NCBI RefSeq assembly: GCF_900104065.1
Contig: NZ_FNLC01000002.1
Span: 850,995-914,994, forward strand
Source: Natronobacterium texcoconense
Lineage (GTDB): Archaea > Halobacteriota > Halobacteria > Halobacteriales > Natrialbaceae
Reading direction: 5' to 3'
Length of the DNA stretch: 64,000 bases
A program made the position numbers and the translations under genes. The notes below the pieces were generated by a model. That model worked only from the letters and a program-made list of their open reading frames with translations, was not told where the DNA came from and made no database searches. Positions 50,104 through 58,950 of the stretch are shown piece by piece (within the stretch, counting starts at the first letter, position 1; each line of letters opens with the position of its first letter).

Positions 50104-51224
50104 TGGGGTTCGAACTCTGGAAGCGAGATGTTTTCCAACCGTGTTGCCTGATAGATCCTCGCCGTCAGCGTCTCGGGATCTTCAGTATTCCTATCCAGGC
50201 GGTTCGTTTCTGGATTGTAGTGACGCTCGAACTGTTTCGTGATCCAATGCCGGCGCTCCTCGAGCGTCCCGATATCGAACACCTCCATCGCGAACGGAAC
50301 CTCGAACCCGACCGGATTGTATGGCGACCCGTATTCGTTTTGCCAGACGTTCTCGCGGTACTCGTCGGTCCTGACGTACTCGAGTGCACGCTGCCACTTC
50401 TCTGTCTCCCAAAATTCGTGGTCCGGATACTGTCGTTTGAGCAACGCGAACGCATAGAGGTTGAACGCGTGGTAGCCGATCGCCTTCCACTCGAGTTGTC
50501 GCCGTCGGGACGGCAGCGGGACGCTGCTCGTCAGAAACGTCAGGCCGATACGTCCTCGTTCGTCGGCACGGACGAGGTGCAAGCGTCGTCTCGTCGAGTC
50601 GGGCTTGAGCGGATGAAAGATCAATCCAGAGGGGTAAAGGCGGAGATTGGTCTCGAGTTCGTCGAGGAATCGGCGAACGCGGTCGTCGACTCGTTCGCTG
50701 GTCCAGGGAAGATCCGCGAGGATTGCACCGGCAGCCCCGAACCAGAGCTGGTGGTTGAACGTCGCATCGAAAGGTAACGTTTGGCCGTCAACTTCCACTC
50801 GCTTCCAGAGACCTGTCCGGCGATCCTGCGAATGCAACAAAAACACATCTTTGGCGAGATCACCGAGCGCCGAGTCACCTAACACGTGAGCAGCCACGGC
50901 GAGGCCCTCAATTGTCCAGGCCTGTCCAATGAGGCCGTTACATCTGTCCTTGTCCGTCACTTTTCTATGAAAAAAGGTATGCTCGCCCGGCCGCGCGTCG
51001 GAGGTATTCAAATATTCGCTTACTCGTTTTGCTGCTTCCTGGAACCGCCGATCGCCAGTCGACTCATAGAGAAGCGAAAACGTGAGAAGCCAGTGAGACG
51101 AGTTTCTGACCGGGGTTTCGTCGTCTCGATACAGACCATTGTGTCCCGAGGGAACCGAACCATCACTTCGGACGGCCTCGAGTTGGGTTTCGGCTATCTG
51201 TGAGATGATCGACGAAAGTTCCAT
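50100..51224 (-). CDS. AglQ-like protein of the N-glycosylation locus
   Basis: 374 residues from the ATG at 51224 (MELSSIISQIAETQLEAVRS); an in-frame ATG seven codons upstream is less family-like. The sequence looks like an alpha/alpha-toroid of the glycoside-hydrolase or lyase type: DGSVPSGHNGLYRDDETPVR, SHWLLTFSLLYESTGDRRFQ, LIGQAWTIEGLAVAAHVLG and FNHQLWFGAAGAIL. This matches my memory of haloarchaeal AglQ proteins, needed for correct assembly of the N-linked glycan, but I could not align it. Catalytic residues are not assigned. It overlaps the GT2 gene by 4 bp (ATGA). Confidence 0.68.
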   Translation of the reverse strand: MELSSIISQIAETQLEAVRSDGSVPSGHNGLYRDDETPVRNSSHWLLTFSLLYESTGDRRFQEAAKRVSEYLNTSDARPGEHTFFHRKVTDKDRCNGLIGQAWTIEGLAVAAHVLGDSALGDLAKDVFLLHSQDRRTGLWKRVEVDGQTLPFDATFNHQLWFGAAGAILADLPWTSERVDDRVRRFLDELETNLRLYPSGLIFHPLKPDSTRRRLHLVRADERGRIGLTFLTSSVPLPSRRRQLEWKAIGYHAFNLYAFALLKRQYPDHEFWETEKWQRALEYVRTDEYRENVWQNEYGSPYNPVGFEVPFAMEVFDIGTLEERRHWITKQFERHYNPETNRLDRNTEDPETLTARIYQATRLENISLPEFEPQ

Positions 51225-51354
51225 AGCCGGTTGGACAGACTGCATGTATAAAATAAACCGTGATTTTCACCTCTGATCCATCGATAGGGAAGAGAGACTG
51301 AAAACCGGATAATGATAAAAAAGATTATTGGCACTATCGCTATTGGGTAGATAA

Positions 51355-52062
51355 ATGAATCTCTGTAAACGAGGGCGCCTCTTCTGGGTTAAAGGGTGGG
51401 GGCTTCCGAGACGGAAAATCGACGAATTAGGCCAACAACGAGTCCTCGAATTGGCCCATGCCACGAAAGCACGACTTCGTCCGGACAAGTACACACCGAT
51501 CAGCCCCTACCGGTACATCAAAATCAAACCATCGAGGGTTTCGTACGTTCAAACACTCCCCGTCAATCATCCTCTGGCCGAACACAGAGGACGATTTTAC
51601 AAGTATAGTCCAGGCAGAATTATTTCGGGAGAGTGGGATCAAAAGATTACACCGATCGAAAAGGTACCGCTGTTTACTGGTCTTCGAGAACACTTCGTAG
51701 AAGGAAAAGACTGGGAAGAGACGATTCTACACCCTGAACGGTACGAAATAGACCACCCAAACCTCTCTGAGCGATACCATGAATATACTCTCGATGAATT
51801 TCACGAGCGCTGTGAGTATCTCGACGAGTTATACTACTCGCTGCAAGAAAGCGGATACGTCGTGCCGGACAAACGAAGTGCGCTCGACGAGCTTGCAGTT
51901 AACGTCGGCCGAAACGGACAGTTTATACGAAATTCAGAGGGGATACACCGACTTGTGCTAGCAAAGCTACTCGACCTCGATCACATCTTTGCACGTATCC
52001 ACGTCGTCCACCCTGAGGTAGTTACTGAATCCCAATCTAACCTACAAACAAAACCTGGATGA
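51355..52062 (+). CDS. ParB-like glycan-locus protein (paralog A), function unknown
   Basis: 235 residues, basic, no membrane segment or signal. The paralog-shared core is GEWDQKITPIEKVPLFTGLR (~80-100) and EHFVEGKDWEET, and the C-terminal AVNVGRNGQFIRNSEGIHRL then VLAKLLDLDHIFARIHVVHP looks like a ParB/sulfiredoxin-type fold, with the GR-G-I-R-H-R pattern. The second copy is at 55544-56392. Similar proteins occur in polysaccharide clusters of haloarchaea and bacteria; the reaction is unknown. Codon use is more AT-rich than in the surrounding genes. Confidence 0.7.
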   Translation: MNLCKRGRLFWVKGWGLPRRKIDELGQQRVLELAHATKARLRPDKYTPISPYRYIKIKPSRVSYVQTLPVNHPLAEHRGRFYKYSPGRIISGEWDQKITPIEKVPLFTGLREHFVEGKDWEETILHPERYEIDHPNLSERYHEYTLDEFHERCEYLDELYYSLQESGYVVPDKRSALDELAVNVGRNGQFIRNSEGIHRLVLAKLLDLDHIFARIHVVHPEVVTESQSNLQTKPG

Positions 52063-52303
52063 CATTATATAGTCCTTCGGCCAGCACTGTTCTGTCAATT
52101 ATATTATGGTGTTCCCAGGAATTCCCTACTGGAAGAATGAACTCTGGTTGGAGAGAAATACTTTCAAAACGTAAAAACAGACTAACATCTCGTGTCGGAA
52201 CTTATAGGTGAAATTCACCAGGTCGAGTATCTTTGTCTTAACCAGAGAGATTAAAGACTGAGGAAACATAAATGATAATAATGGATAGCATTTGGAAGTG
52301 ATT

Positions 52304-53542
52304 ATGTCTGCAATTGGACTCCTACAGCGGGCGCTACGAAAGTACAAGCAGGATGGTGTACGGTCATTCTTGAAGGAGGGCAAATATTCATTCTTCGAAT
52401 CTAAACCGGTTAGATCCGTTCTCAGATACCAAATTCTCGAGAAAAACGGGATGAAACCGATCGTGTACGACGACCTACCAGAACTTTCACAGCCGGTGGA
52501 TACGATCTGGGAGGTTTTTGATGACGATCAGCGAGCAGCAGTTCCCGATCCAATCCCTCCCAAGACACGGATTTCGAAAACACGCTCTTTCGATCAGGTC
52601 GAAACGCATTCACCCGTCTCTCCAATCGTAATAGAGATCCGTGATTGCAGACTTCTCCATCCTTTTGGTCTTACCCTGTGTGAGCAAGGCGTACTACCGG
52701 AGACGATTGCTAAGAGTACGTCACCGTCTTCTAGAGTCGGAAAAGCATTGTCCAAAAGCGTCTCCGATCATGGATACCGTGAAGTCGACAACTTCATTTC
52801 TGGACAATATCCGGATTCACTCGAATCACTGCCGGTCGCTACACCACTTCTTCCACTCTGGGGAAACTACTACCACTGGACGATAGAATGTCTCCCACGA
52901 CTCGCAGGGGTCGAACGACATCAAAACAAAACAGGGGTAAAGCCGACCATCATTATTCCAGAGAATCCCTCCTCGTGGATGCTTGAGTCACTCGAGTTAC
53001 TCGGTATCGATGACGACCGTCTCCACCCGCTAGAGGATCACTGCACCGTCGATCAACTGGTTGTTCCAACGCATCCCGGCCCAACGGTGGCGGAATGTGA
53101 GTGGGTCCGAGATCAAATGCACGACGCTGTCGATTACCCGACTATTGCCAACGACACGGCTAATAATCGGATCTATATTTCCAGACGAAATGCAACGAGG
53201 CGGCGGGTAAAAAACGAACGCGAAGTCGCCGATCTGCTTCGTTCCCGGGGATTCGACCGATACGTCCTCGAGGAGTTGTCTGTCTCGGACCAGATAGCGC
53301 TGTTCGCAAACGCTGAGGTTATCATAGCTCCACATGGTGCCGGACTCGCAAACATAGTCTATTCCGAGTTTAGCTCAATCATTGAACTATTCGGAGATTC
53401 CAAAAAGACGACGTTCTACCGATTAGCCGAACTACTCGGTCACGACTATCAGTATACGCACAATCCGACCAAGTTTGGTGACATCGTCGTCAATCTCGAG
53501 CGACTAGAACAGTGTCTTACCAAAGCAGGTCTCGAAGAGTAA
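52304..53542 (+). CDS. Family 61 glycosyltransferase
   Basis: 412 residues (GT61, formerly DUF563). The conserved region is WGNYYHWTIECLPRLAGVER, followed by RIYISRRNATRRRVKNEREV, LEELSVSDQIALFANAEVII and APHGAGLANIVYSEFSSIIE, with His344 in the APHGAGL motif. The first ~20 residues (MSAIGLLQRALRKYKQDGVR) form an amphipathic helix like the start of the 55544 protein, perhaps a membrane-association element. The start at 52304 has GGAAGTGA upstream as a ribosome site. Likely adds a sugar in the agl pathway; donor unknown. Confidence 0.85.
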   Translation: MSAIGLLQRALRKYKQDGVRSFLKEGKYSFFESKPVRSVLRYQILEKNGMKPIVYDDLPELSQPVDTIWEVFDDDQRAAVPDPIPPKTRISKTRSFDQVETHSPVSPIVIEIRDCRLLHPFGLTLCEQGVLPETIAKSTSPSSRVGKALSKSVSDHGYREVDNFISGQYPDSLESLPVATPLLPLWGNYYHWTIECLPRLAGVERHQNKTGVKPTIIIPENPSSWMLESLELLGIDDDRLHPLEDHCTVDQLVVPTHPGPTVAECEWVRDQMHDAVDYPTIANDTANNRIYISRRNATRRRVKNEREVADLLRSRGFDRYVLEELSVSDQIALFANAEVIIAPHGAGLANIVYSEFSSIIELFGDSKKTTFYRLAELLGHDYQYTHNPTKFGDIVVNLERLEQCLTKAGLEE

Positions 53543-53665
53543 TCCAGTCAGCGAAAGGAGAAAGAATGGCATGGTACGATTCCTATTTTGCCCTGTCTTG
53601 GAAGATAGTAGCGAAAGTTTGCTTAATCAACAAGCTTATTCGTCCAACGAAAGCAGTAGAGAAAG

Positions 53666-55528
53666 ATGGTAGGGATCTGTGGAGCAACAGGCTCAATACA
53701 CCGTGACATCGATACCACACTCCTTCCTGTCCAAACAGGTAATGTGAAAGAAACGTTTTCAGAAGGAGATATTACAGTCCATACTGCCTTCCACAAATTC
53801 CTAGCAGAAGAACAACCAGTTCGAACCGACGATAACACACTCATCTGGCTGTGGGGCGACATCTATGGCCACGAGTCGCCAGATACCTATTTGTCGAAAG
53901 CATCGTTCGCCCCGGACGACTCAAACGCCACATACTGTGGGACCCTCTACAATGACTTTGGAGAAGAATTTCCAGAAATCCTAAACGGCGAATTTTGCGG
54001 AGTTATGTACCATGCGGACCAAAATACCCTGACTCTCTTCACAGATCACCTATCGAGTCGGCCGCTTTACTATATCAGTAGCAGTGATGGAATCGCCTTC
54101 TCGAGTTCGATCACACCTCTGGCTCCGTTTTCCAGGGGATTTTCCGGCGACCGGGTCGCAGAGTACATGCACTTCAGGCGAGTGTTCGGAACGAGAACTG
54201 TTTTCGAAGACGTGTGGCAGGTCCCGCCAGCCTCAATTGTTCAGTTCGACGCACAAACCGGCGAAAAGCTTCGAACCGAGACCTACTGGGAACCGACGTA
54301 CAATTCCACCTCGAAACCGCTCGAAGACTACGTTGACGAGTTCGCCGAACTGTTTTCTGCCGCCCTCGAGGATCGAATGCGCGAAGACGGTGAGTACGGC
54401 GTATTTCTCAGTGGTGGAAGCGACTCGAGGTTGTTCGTGGCGAGTTCTGAAAGGCCCATCACCGGCCTTCACATGAACGACTGGATGAACGAGGAGGCCC
54501 AGGTCGCAAAGCAGGTCGCAGACACGTCGGGGAACGAATTCGTACTGCTGAAACGGGAACCGGATCACTACCCGTCCATTCTCGATACTGGCCTCCAATA
54601 TTCGAACTTCAGCGGAGTATACACTGAAGGTCACGTCATCGGTTTCGAAGATAGGTTATGTGAGGCGGTCGACGTAACCTTTTCCGGCCATCTATCCGAC
54701 GTGTTGTATGGGCGAAACAAAATCCCACAGTACGAGTTCAGGATACCTGGAACCGGCGAAGCAGCCGAGATTCCAATCTATAAAGATGCGAGTACGGAGG
54801 AAGAAGTCGTAGAAATCCTGTCCGATAAAGAAGACTATATTTTCGGTCCGACGTATAATGGGACGTTCCGCTCGGGTAATCCAGAGCGAGTTCCCGTCGA
54901 CAGATCCGTGGAAGAAATTCTTGCGAATGCGTGTCGTATCGAGAATTCCGGCGCAATGCTTGGGGACATCGAATACAACAGTGTCGAAGACATGCTTCTG
55001 TACAACTACGTCTATCCGTTGACCAACGCCTGGTCTGCGTTCTGTCACTATGCATACGTTCATACCCACCCATACCGAAACCCGTTCCTCGACCGACGAC
55101 TGGTAACACTCCAGACGAAAATACCACTCAAATACCGTCTCCGCGGAGAGATCGTAAACAAGGCGATAGCGAAGCTGTCACCAGAGCTGGCAAGCATCCC
55201 TCGAGCAGGAACTCGGACGCCACTCGACCGAAGCTTCCCAGTTCGATACGTGTGGCGACACTGGAGCGGTGTCAGACGGCTACTGTTCTCGTCCGAACCC
55301 GACGATCATCGGACGCATGGTCCCTGGCCGGACAAAGATATCGTTCGAAACGAGTACATGGACAGAGAACAGCGAATAGCTGGACACAAGGAGAGAATTC
55401 AGTCAGTACCGGGGCTGTCCTGGAACGACGTCGAGACGTCCAATGGTGGCACAACGCAGCTTCTAACGCTTATAGAGCATCCAGCAACCGAATTATTAGT
55501 CGAGAACGAAGTCTCCTCAGAAGCATAA
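53666..55528 (+). CDS. Asparagine synthetase B-like amidotransferase, Cys2 replaced
   Basis: 620 residues with the AsnB layout: an N-terminal Ntn-glutaminase-like domain (~1-200) and a C-terminal ATP-pyrophosphatase domain with the PP-loop GVFLSGGSDSRLF (SGGSDS at 249-254). The first residues are MVGICGATGS, so the catalytic Cys normally at position 2 (MCGI) is Val; glutaminase activity is doubtful. TFSGHLSDVLYGR replaces the usual GxGGDEL-type motif. In glycan loci such proteins may amidate a uronic acid (inference), perhaps using free ammonia here. It follows the GT61 gene. Confidence 0.82.
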   Translation: MVGICGATGSIHRDIDTTLLPVQTGNVKETFSEGDITVHTAFHKFLAEEQPVRTDDNTLIWLWGDIYGHESPDTYLSKASFAPDDSNATYCGTLYNDFGEEFPEILNGEFCGVMYHADQNTLTLFTDHLSSRPLYYISSSDGIAFSSSITPLAPFSRGFSGDRVAEYMHFRRVFGTRTVFEDVWQVPPASIVQFDAQTGEKLRTETYWEPTYNSTSKPLEDYVDEFAELFSAALEDRMREDGEYGVFLSGGSDSRLFVASSERPITGLHMNDWMNEEAQVAKQVADTSGNEFVLLKREPDHYPSILDTGLQYSNFSGVYTEGHVIGFEDRLCEAVDVTFSGHLSDVLYGRNKIPQYEFRIPGTGEAAEIPIYKDASTEEEVVEILSDKEDYIFGPTYNGTFRSGNPERVPVDRSVEEILANACRIENSGAMLGDIEYNSVEDMLLYNYVYPLTNAWSAFCHYAYVHTHPYRNPFLDRRLVTLQTKIPLKYRLRGEIVNKAIAKLSPELASIPRAGTRTPLDRSFPVRYVWRHWSGVRRLLFSSEPDDHRTHGPWPDKDIVRNEYMDREQRIAGHKERIQSVPGLSWNDVETSNGGTTQLLTLIEHPATELLVENEVSSEA

Positions 55529-55543
55529 CTGATAGTGATTGTT

Positions 55544-56392
55544 ATGAATGGGTTGTTATCGCGGGCGATTGATCAAATCAAATCAGATGGAGTTTCTGGA
55601 TTGATAAACGGTGCTCTGAGTTTTGTTAGCAGTGGTGAAGCAAGATACAAAATAATCGGATCGATTCCAGGTACAACATCGATTATTAGATCGTACGTCA
55701 GTATCGGTCACGAGATCTTTCCTGGACAGTACACCGATGCTAACCCGTTCAAATTACTGTGGATAAGCCCCACTTGCATCCAGTACGAAATTTCTGGACG
55801 TAACCACTATCTTCGCCGTTTTGGACGCGTGTACGACGGCAACTGGGATCAGGATTTAGACGAGATTTCGCACAACACTGTCTACAAAGCTTTTGACAAA
55901 CGGTTTAACGACGGGAAGGACTGGGAAGAGACCGAATACTACCGAAAGCTTCGGGCCAAAATAGTAGACGGAAAATCGACTCGAGCGGGCCATTCACAGT
56001 CAGAGTTACAGCAATACTTCGGCGATCTCGAGACGCTCTACGAAAATATTGTCGACAATGGATATCAAACGCAATCCGAATTGGAAGAGACTGCACCAAA
56101 AAGGACTCGAGTGAAGAATATGGATGCCCCGATCCCATCGATGAACGAGATCGGGGTCTGTATCGGTCGGGACGGAACCCTGATCCATCGGTATCGTGGG
56201 GCTCACCGACTTGCTGTGGCAAAAACTGCTGGTATCGATGCAGTCCCCGTTCAAGTCCTTTCACGCCACAAACAGTGGCAGTGTATCCGTGATACCTTCC
56301 GGGACGCACGAACCCTCGACGATGTGGACCAGGAGTACCGATCGCACTACGGGCATCCCGATCTCGAGGATGTAGCTCCAGAAACTGATTGA
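55544..56392 (+). CDS. ParB-like glycan-locus protein (paralog B), function unknown
   Basis: 282 residues from the ATG at 55544. It starts MNGLLSRAIDQIKSDGVSGL, a helix resembling the GT61 N-terminus. The core YDGNWDQDLDEISHNTVYKA and KDWEETEYYRKLRAK pairs with paralog A, and the C-terminal IGVCIGRDGTLIHRYRGAHR then LAVAKTAGIDAVPVQVLSRH is the ParB-like signature. Ends with acidic residues. Fifteen bases separate it from the upstream asparagine-synthetase-like gene, so both probably share a transcript. Function unknown. Confidence 0.7.
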   Translation: MNGLLSRAIDQIKSDGVSGLINGALSFVSSGEARYKIIGSIPGTTSIIRSYVSIGHEIFPGQYTDANPFKLLWISPTCIQYEISGRNHYLRRFGRVYDGNWDQDLDEISHNTVYKAFDKRFNDGKDWEETEYYRKLRAKIVDGKSTRAGHSQSELQQYFGDLETLYENIVDNGYQTQSELEETAPKRTRVKNMDAPIPSMNEIGVCIGRDGTLIHRYRGAHRLAVAKTAGIDAVPVQVLSRHKQWQCIRDTFRDARTLDDVDQEYRSHYGHPDLEDVAPETD

Positions 56393-56546
56393 GGAACCGT
56401 CCGCCGTTGAGGACGCTGTACGATGGAAATAGGAAAAAGGAGTGTTTGCTGCGCTCGTTCGGCCTCAAGTAGCAATACCGACATCGTAGTCCCTGGTGGA
56501 TGAAAAGGTCTATTTGTAGCACCTGAGTACTGTGAAACTGCTATAG

Positions 56547-57989
56547 ATGCGACTTGGTCAAACGTCCGCTATTTATTTTCTCTCGAAAGTTCTCGCGTCG
56601 GTAGTTGGATTTCTCGCCACGATTTATTTTACTAGAACACTCGGAGAGGAGATATACGGCTTCTACTCGGTTACACTCGCTCTCGTCTCTTGGCTTGGAC
56701 TCGTAAAAACCGTCGGCTTCGGGCAAGCGATCATCAAGCGAATGAGTGAGGAGGATAATCCTCACGCTTATTTTACTGCAGGAATACTCGTGAAAGGAGT
56801 GCTTACACTTCCGGTTATTCTGGGCGTTTTTCTCTTCCGTGATCACGTAAATTCATACGTTGGACAACCAGTCGCCGAATTCGTCATACTAATATTAACT
56901 GTCTCTGTCTTCAGAGAGTTGGTGAGTGCTGCACTGAAGGGAACACATAGAGTCCACATTTACGCTCCGCTCAATACGGCAAAGCAGGGAGCACAAAGCA
57001 TCGCGATGGTAGCACTGGTCTTTCTTGGGTGGGAACTCACTGGAATGTTATTCGGGTATGCGATCGGGACGTTCGTAATCGCAATTATTGGATTGTGGAT
57101 TGCAGGGCCAAAAATCGTGCTGCCACAGTGGAACCATATCGTTCGACTGTTCGATTTCGCCAAGTTCTCCTGGCTCGGGAATATGAGGAAGAAAACATAT
57201 AGCAACATGGACATAATCATGCTGGGCATATTCGTTCCAGCAGGACCCATTGGGATCTATGCAGTCGCTTATACTATCGGGAGTTTTCTCGGTACGTTCG
57301 GAGATGCAATGAGAGGGACACTGTTTCCCGAATTGAGCAAACAGTCCGCGTCAAACGACGTCAGTATGGTGCGATCGCTTACTAACGATGCACTGTCTTA
57401 CGCCGGATTGCTCCTGATTCCGGGTATCGTCGGTGCAGCAGTTATCGGTGACCGTTTGATGCTCGTATACGGCGATGGATTCGAGGTCGGTGCACAGGTG
57501 TTGACGATTTTGATAGTGGGGAAATTGATCTACTCCTACAACAACCAGCTTCTCAATACCCTCAACGCGATAGATCGGCCTGACCTTGCATTCCGTGCTA
57601 ACGCCGTCTTTATCGCTGGCAACCTCGTTCTCAACGTTGTCCTTATATACAGCATCGGCTGGGTCGGCGCAGCGATTGCTACGGCAAGTTCGGCCGCGAT
57701 CGGGCTGGTCTTCGGTTTCTACTACACTCGCCGACACGTCGGATTCCGGATTCCGCTGGGAGAAATATCGAGACAGTGCCTCGCTGCTCTGATCATGGGT
57801 ATAGCAGTCTACGGCGCTCGAGCCGTCGGCGAAACCCATCCCATCGCCGCCTACAACGAGGTGTTCGTCGTGTCACTGGTTGGTCTCGGGGCGGGCATCT
57901 ATTTCCTCGTCTTGCTCGCAATCTCGAGTGCGTTCCGCACGACGGTCTCGAGAAACCTTCCGTTCGACGTTCCGCTGGCTGGGAACTAA
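56547..57989 (+). CDS. Wzx-type polysaccharide flippase (AglR-like)
   Basis: 480 residues, about 12-14 hydrophobic helices, MATE/Wzx superfamily. The N-terminus MRLGQTSAIYFLSKVLASVV then GFLATIYFTRTLGEEIYGFY is the usual opening of such flippases. Central FAKFSWLGNMRKKTYSNMDI and FGDAMRGTLFPELSKQSASN are typical loops. Expected role: flipping a dolichol-linked oligosaccharide or dolichol-phosphate sugar to the outer face before AglB acts. In Haloferax, AglR is linked to dolichol-phosphate-mannose flipping; the exact substrate here is inferred. Confidence 0.85.
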   Translation: MRLGQTSAIYFLSKVLASVVGFLATIYFTRTLGEEIYGFYSVTLALVSWLGLVKTVGFGQAIIKRMSEEDNPHAYFTAGILVKGVLTLPVILGVFLFRDHVNSYVGQPVAEFVILILTVSVFRELVSAALKGTHRVHIYAPLNTAKQGAQSIAMVALVFLGWELTGMLFGYAIGTFVIAIIGLWIAGPKIVLPQWNHIVRLFDFAKFSWLGNMRKKTYSNMDIIMLGIFVPAGPIGIYAVAYTIGSFLGTFGDAMRGTLFPELSKQSASNDVSMVRSLTNDALSYAGLLLIPGIVGAAVIGDRLMLVYGDGFEVGAQVLTILIVGKLIYSYNNQLLNTLNAIDRPDLAFRANAVFIAGNLVLNVVLIYSIGWVGAAIATASSAAIGLVFGFYYTRRHVGFRIPLGEISRQCLAALIMGIAVYGARAVGETHPIAAYNEVFVVSLVGLGAGIYFLVLLAISSAFRTTVSRNLPFDVPLAGN

Positions 57990-58028
57990 CCAGGCCGATA
58001 GAGACACGTTAGCGATAGCGGTGGACTG

Positions 58029-58295
58029 TTATTTGGACTCGTCGTTCTCGAGGTCGTCCGCGTCGAGTTTGCCCTCGAGGTATGCCGCTCCAGTTTCCGT
58101 AAGTTGATACAGACCGGTATCGATATCTTCCAACAGTCCTGCTTCCGAGAGGGTCCGACAGCGTTTACTCACGTACTGACGGTCGTACCCGGTGTTTGCT
58201 GCGAGTACCCGGGGAGAGACCTGTATTGCATGCTCGTCGAAGAAAAGCATAATCTCGTAGTCGACAGGCGCCATCCAGGGAACCCGCTCAACCAT
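58029..58295 (-). CDS. Winged-helix regulator (PhiH1-like)
   Basis: 88 residues, DNA-binding. The core reads MLFFDEHAIQVSPRVLAANT and GYDRQYVSKRCRTLSEAGLL with a wing (IDTGLYQLTETGAAYL), the layout of PhiH1 repressor-like haloarchaeal wHTHs. It is convergent with the flippase and divergent from the gene at 58527. Two palindromes at 58352-58369 and 58378-58389, next to its probable TATA (minus-strand TTGATATAAATTC, ~58392-58404), look like autoregulatory operators. Confidence 0.82.
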   Translation of the reverse strand: MVERVPWMAPVDYEIMLFFDEHAIQVSPRVLAANTGYDRQYVSKRCRTLSEAGLLEDIDTGLYQLTETGAAYLEGKLDADDLENDESK

Positions 58296-58351
58296 CTATT
58301 TACGATGTCGGAGTGGCGAAACGGAAAAATCAGTACTATCCGCCGATGCCT

Positions 58352-58389
58352 AAACTACGTACGTAGTTTTACAAAATCTACGAACGTAG
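58352..58389. promoter_or_regulatory. Tandem palindromes upstream of the wHTH gene, probable operators
   Basis: AAACTACGTACGTAGTTT (58352-58369) is a perfect 18-bp palindrome. CTACGAACGTAG (58378-58389) repeats its core with one change, 23 bp centre to centre. They lie just downstream of a TATA-like sequence on the minus strand, at the expected start of transcription of the wHTH gene. Confidence 0.72.
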
Positions 58390-58526
58390 TAGAATTTATA
58401 TCAAAGTGGATCATTATCACCTGGCATGGAAGCTATACGCGGCTCACTCGAAAGTAGAGTCACAAAATCTCGGACTCGAGTTCCCAAATACTGATCCGCG
58501 ACAAGCTTCCGCACCCACCCTGAACC

Positions 58527-58841
58527 ATGGCGAACGACGATTCGCGGGAGACTACGACTCCCGCCCGACAGAACGTATCGACGCCAGCCGACGTGAATTC
58601 GATTCGTGACGCCCTCGAGGTCCTCGACCAGCTCACGTACGCGATGCTCGAGCGACTCCACGATCCGTCGGCAGAGATCGATGGCGATCCTCGCTCCCCG
58701 GAAACTCGACGGGAGGCTCGCCGACGATGCCGGGAGATCAGGGCCGAGACGAGTCAGCTCGGGCTGTTGCTGTACGGCCCGGAGGCGGCGATCCCGTACC
58801 GTCCGGACGACTCGAGCGGGTGTACCGAAACCGACGAGTAG
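58527..58841 (+). CDS. Small haloarchaeal protein, function unknown
   Basis: 104 residues, soluble and charged. It begins MANDDSRETTTPARQNVSTP, has an amphipathic helical part (IRDALEVLDQLTYAMLERL) and ends in PYRPDDSSGCTETDE. Codon use looks haloarchaeal. Function not recognised. It is transcribed toward aglF with a 109-bp gap that holds the aglF promoter. Confidence 0.6.
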   Translation: MANDDSRETTTPARQNVSTPADVNSIRDALEVLDQLTYAMLERLHDPSAEIDGDPRSPETRREARRRCREIRAETSQLGLLLYGPEAAIPYRPDDSSGCTETDE

Positions 58842-58915
58842 AACGATGACGGTTCGATGACGGCGACTCGTCGTTCGACGATACGAGATCCGTTTCCTGC
58901 AGCCGCGTGGCGCAC

Positions 58916-58926
58916 AAAGTATATAG
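58916..58926 (+). promoter_or_regulatory. aglF promoter (TATA)
   Basis: AAAGTATATAG, centred ~30 bp before the aglF ATG at 58951, suggesting a leaderless transcript. Confidence 0.6.
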
Positions 58927-58950
58927 TCGCGGGTCGAAACCAGACGAAAC

